NCBI GenBank assembly: GCA_022749755.1
Contig: CM040448.1
Span: forward strand, 14,382,481 to 14,446,480
DNA length: 64,000 bases
Direction: 5' to 3'
Source of the DNA: Azadirachta indica
Taxonomy: Eukaryota; Streptophyta; Magnoliopsida; Sapindales; Meliaceae
Shown here piece after piece: positions 60,338-64,000 of this stretch. The translations under genes and the position numbers were made by a program. Every line of letters starts with the position of its first letter. Position 1 is the first letter of the stretch. The notes under the pieces were generated by a model. It made no database searches and was not told where the DNA came from. It saw nothing but the letters and a program-made list of their open reading frames with translations.

Positions 60338-61810
60338 ATGGCGAATCCTCAAGCTTGCTTGAAGATTACATTCATTTCTGTAATTTGTATAATTCATTTG
60401 TTTCCTGGTATGGTTTCTGGTGAGTGTAGTTGTGATGTTGAAACCATGAGAGAATACGAAGGAGAAGCACTTAAATTTAAGCTCGGAGCAATTGCTACCA
60501 TACTTGTTGCAGGTGCTTTTGGTGTGAGTCTTCCGTTGTTAGGCAAAAGGGTTCCAGCATTAAAACCAGAGAATGATATTTTCTTCATGGTTAAAGCATT
60601 TGCTGCAGGTGTTATTCTATCAACTGGGTTCGTTCACATCCTTCCTGAAGCATTTGGAAGCCTAACTTCACCTTGCCTTGGTGAAAACCCATGGGGAAAT
60701 TTCCCTTTCACTGGTTTTGTCGCAATGATGTCTGCAATAGCAACCCTGATGATTGATTCTTTTGCTACTGGGTATTACAGGAGGCAGCATTTTCATAAGC
60801 CTAAACAGCTTGTTGTTGTTGATGAAGAGATGTCTGGTGATCATACAGGTCATGTTCATGTGCATACTCATGCCACCCACGGTCATGCTCATGGTGCCGC
60901 AGATTCATCTCAGGAACTCGGATTACCAGAACTAATCAGCAAACGTGTTGTATCACAGGTAAGTAGATATATAGGTTCATAATTTGTGTTCGACACATGA
61001 TCTTGTATGCTTATTTTTTCCGTGGATTGTGCTACATGTTTCAGGTTTTGGAGTTGGGAATTGTGGTTCATTCAGTGATTATCGGGATATCTCTGGGTGC
61101 TTCTGAGGATCCCGATACAATCAAACCTCTACTAGCAGCTTTGTCATTTCACCAATTTTTCGAAGGCATGGGGCTTGGAGGCTGCATCTCTCAGGTTTTT
61201 ACAATTTACTACAGCTTTTTATTGATAAGTTCAGAGAAATATTAATGCACTGCACAGTAGCAGCAAGCCTATATACAGTTGAAAAAAGATTTAATTAAAG
61301 ATTGTTGTTGGAGAATGTTGTCATCCTGTCAACACATTCAACAAACTGAAAAAGCAAATATCTACAACACAAAATGATTACAGATATAGAAAGCAAATGA
61401 TCACTTTAAATTCTCGCTTCCCAGTTGCTTTTAACTGTTCAACTTTTACTTAGTTCAACCAATATTGAAAAGTAATTTCTGTGTTGTCTGTTTGTGTGTT
61501 GTAGGCCGAATTCAAGTCCAGATCAATGGCAATAATGGCGACGTTTTTCTCACTGACAACACCTGTGGGGATTGCAATTGGGATTGGAATTTCAAGTGTG
61601 TACCAAGAGAATAGCCGAACAGCTCTAATTGTAGAAGGAATTTTCAATTCAGCTTCAGCTGGGATTTTGATTTACATGGCACTTGTTGATTTGCTTGCAG
61701 CTGATTTTATGAACCCAATTTTGCAAAGCAATTTGAGGCTTCAATTAGGTGCTCATGTTTCACTTCTTCTAGGCGCTGGTTGCATGTCTGTATTGGCCAA
61801 ATGGGCTTAA
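60338..61810 (+). CDS. ZIP-family zinc/iron transporter
   Basis: Three exons, 60338-60958, 61045-61194 and 61505-61810, all phase 0; 358 residues. The first ~28 residues form a signal peptide ([20 protein letters not shown]), followed by the CSC pair and TM1 ([21 protein letters not shown]). TM2 and TM3 follow ([40 protein letters not shown]). A cytosolic His-rich loop at about 169-186 alternates His with small residues. TM4 at about 208-227 holds the HSVIIG signature and TM5 holds [11 protein letters not shown], the metal-binding pair of the ZIP family. Three more hydrophobic helices complete eight TMs, ending LAKWA. Family role: import of Zn2+, Fe2+ or related divalent metals into the cytosol. 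The [12 protein letters not shown] stretch places it with the plant ZIP1/3/5-like group; exact substrate unknown. Confidence 0.95.
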
Positions 61811-64000
61811 TTAAAAGAATTGTATTTTTCATGCTTATCTAGTTTCTATCACTAGATAATGTTCCCCTTTTTGTCTCGAAGGAATGCAAGAACAAACTAT
61901 TCATCTTGCAAGTATCATCTTTTGGGCCCTTGAGTTTTTTTTTTATTTTCTTCAAATAATTATATAATAACATCTTTATTGAATTTGTACGTGTATATAA
62001 ACTAAGTCCTTGATCCTGAAATCATAAATATATATATATATATATTCGTCTATTTAAAAATTTTTATTTCACTTGAGTGAAGGGCCCTTCTAGTTTTGGA
62101 ATAGCAACAACACTGCTTGACTAGTCAAAATTTAAAACTATAAAAATAATTTAAAGTATATGTAAAATTGAGATGATATAATTTTGAAGCCATAATTATT
62201 ATAAGGTAAAAGTACCAAATATTAAATATTAATAAAAAAAGAATAAATCGTACTAAAATTTAATATTATCAAATATTTTTTTAATTTTATTTTCAAAGTT
62301 AGAAGAAATCAAGAGTCCCAAATATTACCCTCAATCATTCTGCAATAAGTTCAGGACTGAGGACACAAATAAGCGAAGTATGCGTTTATCTACAAAAATA
62401 TAAAATTTGGGGACTGCCAAGATATTTATTGGGCCTTTTGATGACGTGGTGATTTAAAAATTGAAAAAAAAAAAAAAAAAAAAAAAGTTCTGATGATGCC
62501 ACTGCCCATATCCATTGCCCGTCACCGTTAACATTATCAACATTATCAACATCAATATCAATGGAGGCCACTTCCCATCAGAAACTATACCTACCTACCT
62601 CTTCTTATCACTTTGTTCGAAGCAAAATCAATGCACTTATGTACATGTCTCAATCTCACGTCAACTCTCTTTCAAAGGCCTATTTTAATTAGCTCAAGGT
62701 CACAAATTTTTCAAGAGGAATAGCAAAAGCCAAAGCATATTTATTTTTCCTTTTTTTATATAGTTAGTATTAGCTAGCTAGCTGGTATCAGTATATATAG
62801 TTTTTTTTTTTTTTAAAAAAAATTAGAAATATAAATTAATTAAAGAGAAGAAACCTTTTTGCCTTAAAGTTTACTTACTTGGTTGGAAGGAAGAGTTGAA
62901 ATACCAAAGTGCTAGCTTTTTAATAATATTTTTATGGTTCTGAATTAAGTTGTGGCCACTCAAACATAGCGTTACTCTTAATGCATGTTTTCAATTCTTA
63001 CCCATCAGTTCTTTATTTTTCAAATATATTATCTTTATATTTATCTTATCTTTTTTTTTTTTTTTTGTCTTTGTCAATTGTTTTTTATCATATTGATTTG
63101 TTTAAGTATACAATTCAAATATATATTGCACTTCAATTCTTCTACCTTGTGTCTTTTCTTTTTTAATTTAAACAATCTTGGATAATGATCAAAATTTTTA
63201 ATCAAAAATTTATTTATAAATTAAAAGATTTTTATATTCTTTTCAAGTTGTCACACACTCTCCTCCTAAATTGTTTTATGTATATGTTCAACACATGCAG
63301 TGGAGTGGAATAAATTGTTGAGATTGACTTATTAATTAGCTAGTTTTAATTATATTATTAATTGAATTTGGATTCTTAATTAGTGTCTCTAATCACTACT
63401 CTTTGCATGGAGTTTTTATACATTTAAAAGGATCATATACGACTTTATTATATTACTCTTTTTCTTTGGCATCTTTGAATCAATGTTTGTCTACCTTTTA
63501 ATCAAATTATTAGAGACAAGACGTATTGCAAACAGGAATAAAGATGGTTCAGTTTCACCTCCACTCTTATTATATTGTTCTTATTCGCGAAATATTTTTG
63601 ACATTTTGATATCCTAAAAACTTTATTCATTTGAGGCGCTATTCCTACTTGATAATTAATATTTTATCAATTACTCTTTTTTTTTTTTTTTTAATTGGGT
63701 ACGTGAAAAATCTCTTTGATTTCGGCGTCGAGAATGATTATACTCCCGACTTGGAGCTGACGCTACGTAAAGTAATGAGAATTAATGCATGGTTTTTTGA
63801 GGGAGTTGATAAAGATTAAGCTTAGTGCATGATTGATTGAGATGTTCTGATCGTCAAGCGACAACTTTGGAATTCTTTTTTTTTTTTTAATTTCTTTTAT
63901 CATTTCTGTGTTTAATTAATAGATTAATTGATTAGGATAATTTTTGTTTGTTTAATCACCTATATATATATATATGTGTATTATGATGTAATTTTATTTG
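61811..64000. other. AT-rich intergenic region downstream of the ZIP gene
   Basis: Contains the ZIP 3' UTR (to about 61990), a poly-A run at 62464-62486, several poly-T runs and (TA)n stretches. One slightly GC-richer open stretch, 63705-63819, could be a gene fragment, but I do not recognise it. Nothing else is supported. Confidence 0.5.
62464..62486. repeat. Poly-A run
   Basis: Twenty-three consecutive A residues in intergenic DNA, with no element recognisable beside it. Confidence 0.85.

Noticed and set aside
1..64000. CRISPR arrays, bacterial operons, rRNA genes
   Set aside because: The sequence is clearly plant nuclear DNA; no regularly spaced direct repeats or rRNA-like segments were seen.

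Overview
This window is nuclear DNA from a flowering plant, most likely a eudicot. Genes are split by GT-AG introns, the intergenic DNA is AT-rich with many microsatellites, and it carries a Ty3/gypsy LTR element and a LINE. Protein content (ent-kaurene synthase-like enzymes, plant IMP dehydrogenase, X8-domain cell-wall protein, ZIP metal transporter) fits a rosid, but I cannot name the species from sequence alone.

Layout. 1-1.6 kb: AT-rich spacer with an 83-bp tandem duplication. 1.67-4.1 kb: seven-exon gene (+) for a predicted plastid membrane protein with an FtsH/M41-type HEAGH zinc site but no AAA module. 5.6-28.3 kb: the centrepiece, a head-to-tail array of five ent-kaurene synthase-like (KSL) diterpene synthase copies, all on +. 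The first (5.66-10.25 kb) and second (11.55-12.61 kb) are pseudogenes. The third, fourth and fifth (local names KSL-3, KSL-4, KSL-5) each assemble into complete 14-exon genes of 777, 788 and 788 residues with an intact DDFFD motif. 28.9-32.0 kb: five-exon IMP dehydrogenase (-). 33.6-35.4 kb: three-exon proline-rich secreted X8-domain protein (-). 38.2-44.1 kb: decayed TFIIE-alpha gene (-) with a 5'-truncated L1-type LINE in it. 44.6-57.2 kb: old, full-length but dead Ty3/gypsy element of the Tat type, including a decayed antisense ORF region between integrase and the 3' LTR. 57.5-57.9 kb: an unidentified GC-richer island. 60.3-61.8 kb: three-exon ZIP transporter (+). The last 2.2 kb is AT-rich spacer.

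How it fits together. The KSL array is the likely specialised-metabolism locus. KSL-3, KSL-4 and KSL-5 look like class I enzymes only: the position where copalyl diphosphate synthases carry DXDD reads DPAT in KSL-3 and KSL-5 and the same DPAT in KSL-4. They would need a copalyl-type diphosphate made by a class II synthase that is not in this window. Promoter, 3' UTR, exon 1 and exon 8 similarities split the array into two subfamilies: copies 1-2-3 and copies 4-5. This implies stepwise tandem duplication with two losses. The pocket-lining GPI segment and the second metal motif differ between KSL-3 and KSL-4/5, so product divergence is plausible. No P450, class II synthase or transporter gene lies within the array. 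The flanking genes are housekeeping or cell-wall genes with no visible functional link to it.

Exon coordinates were derived by eye from splice sites, reading frame and comparison between the copies; all exon phases close exactly in the genes called intact.
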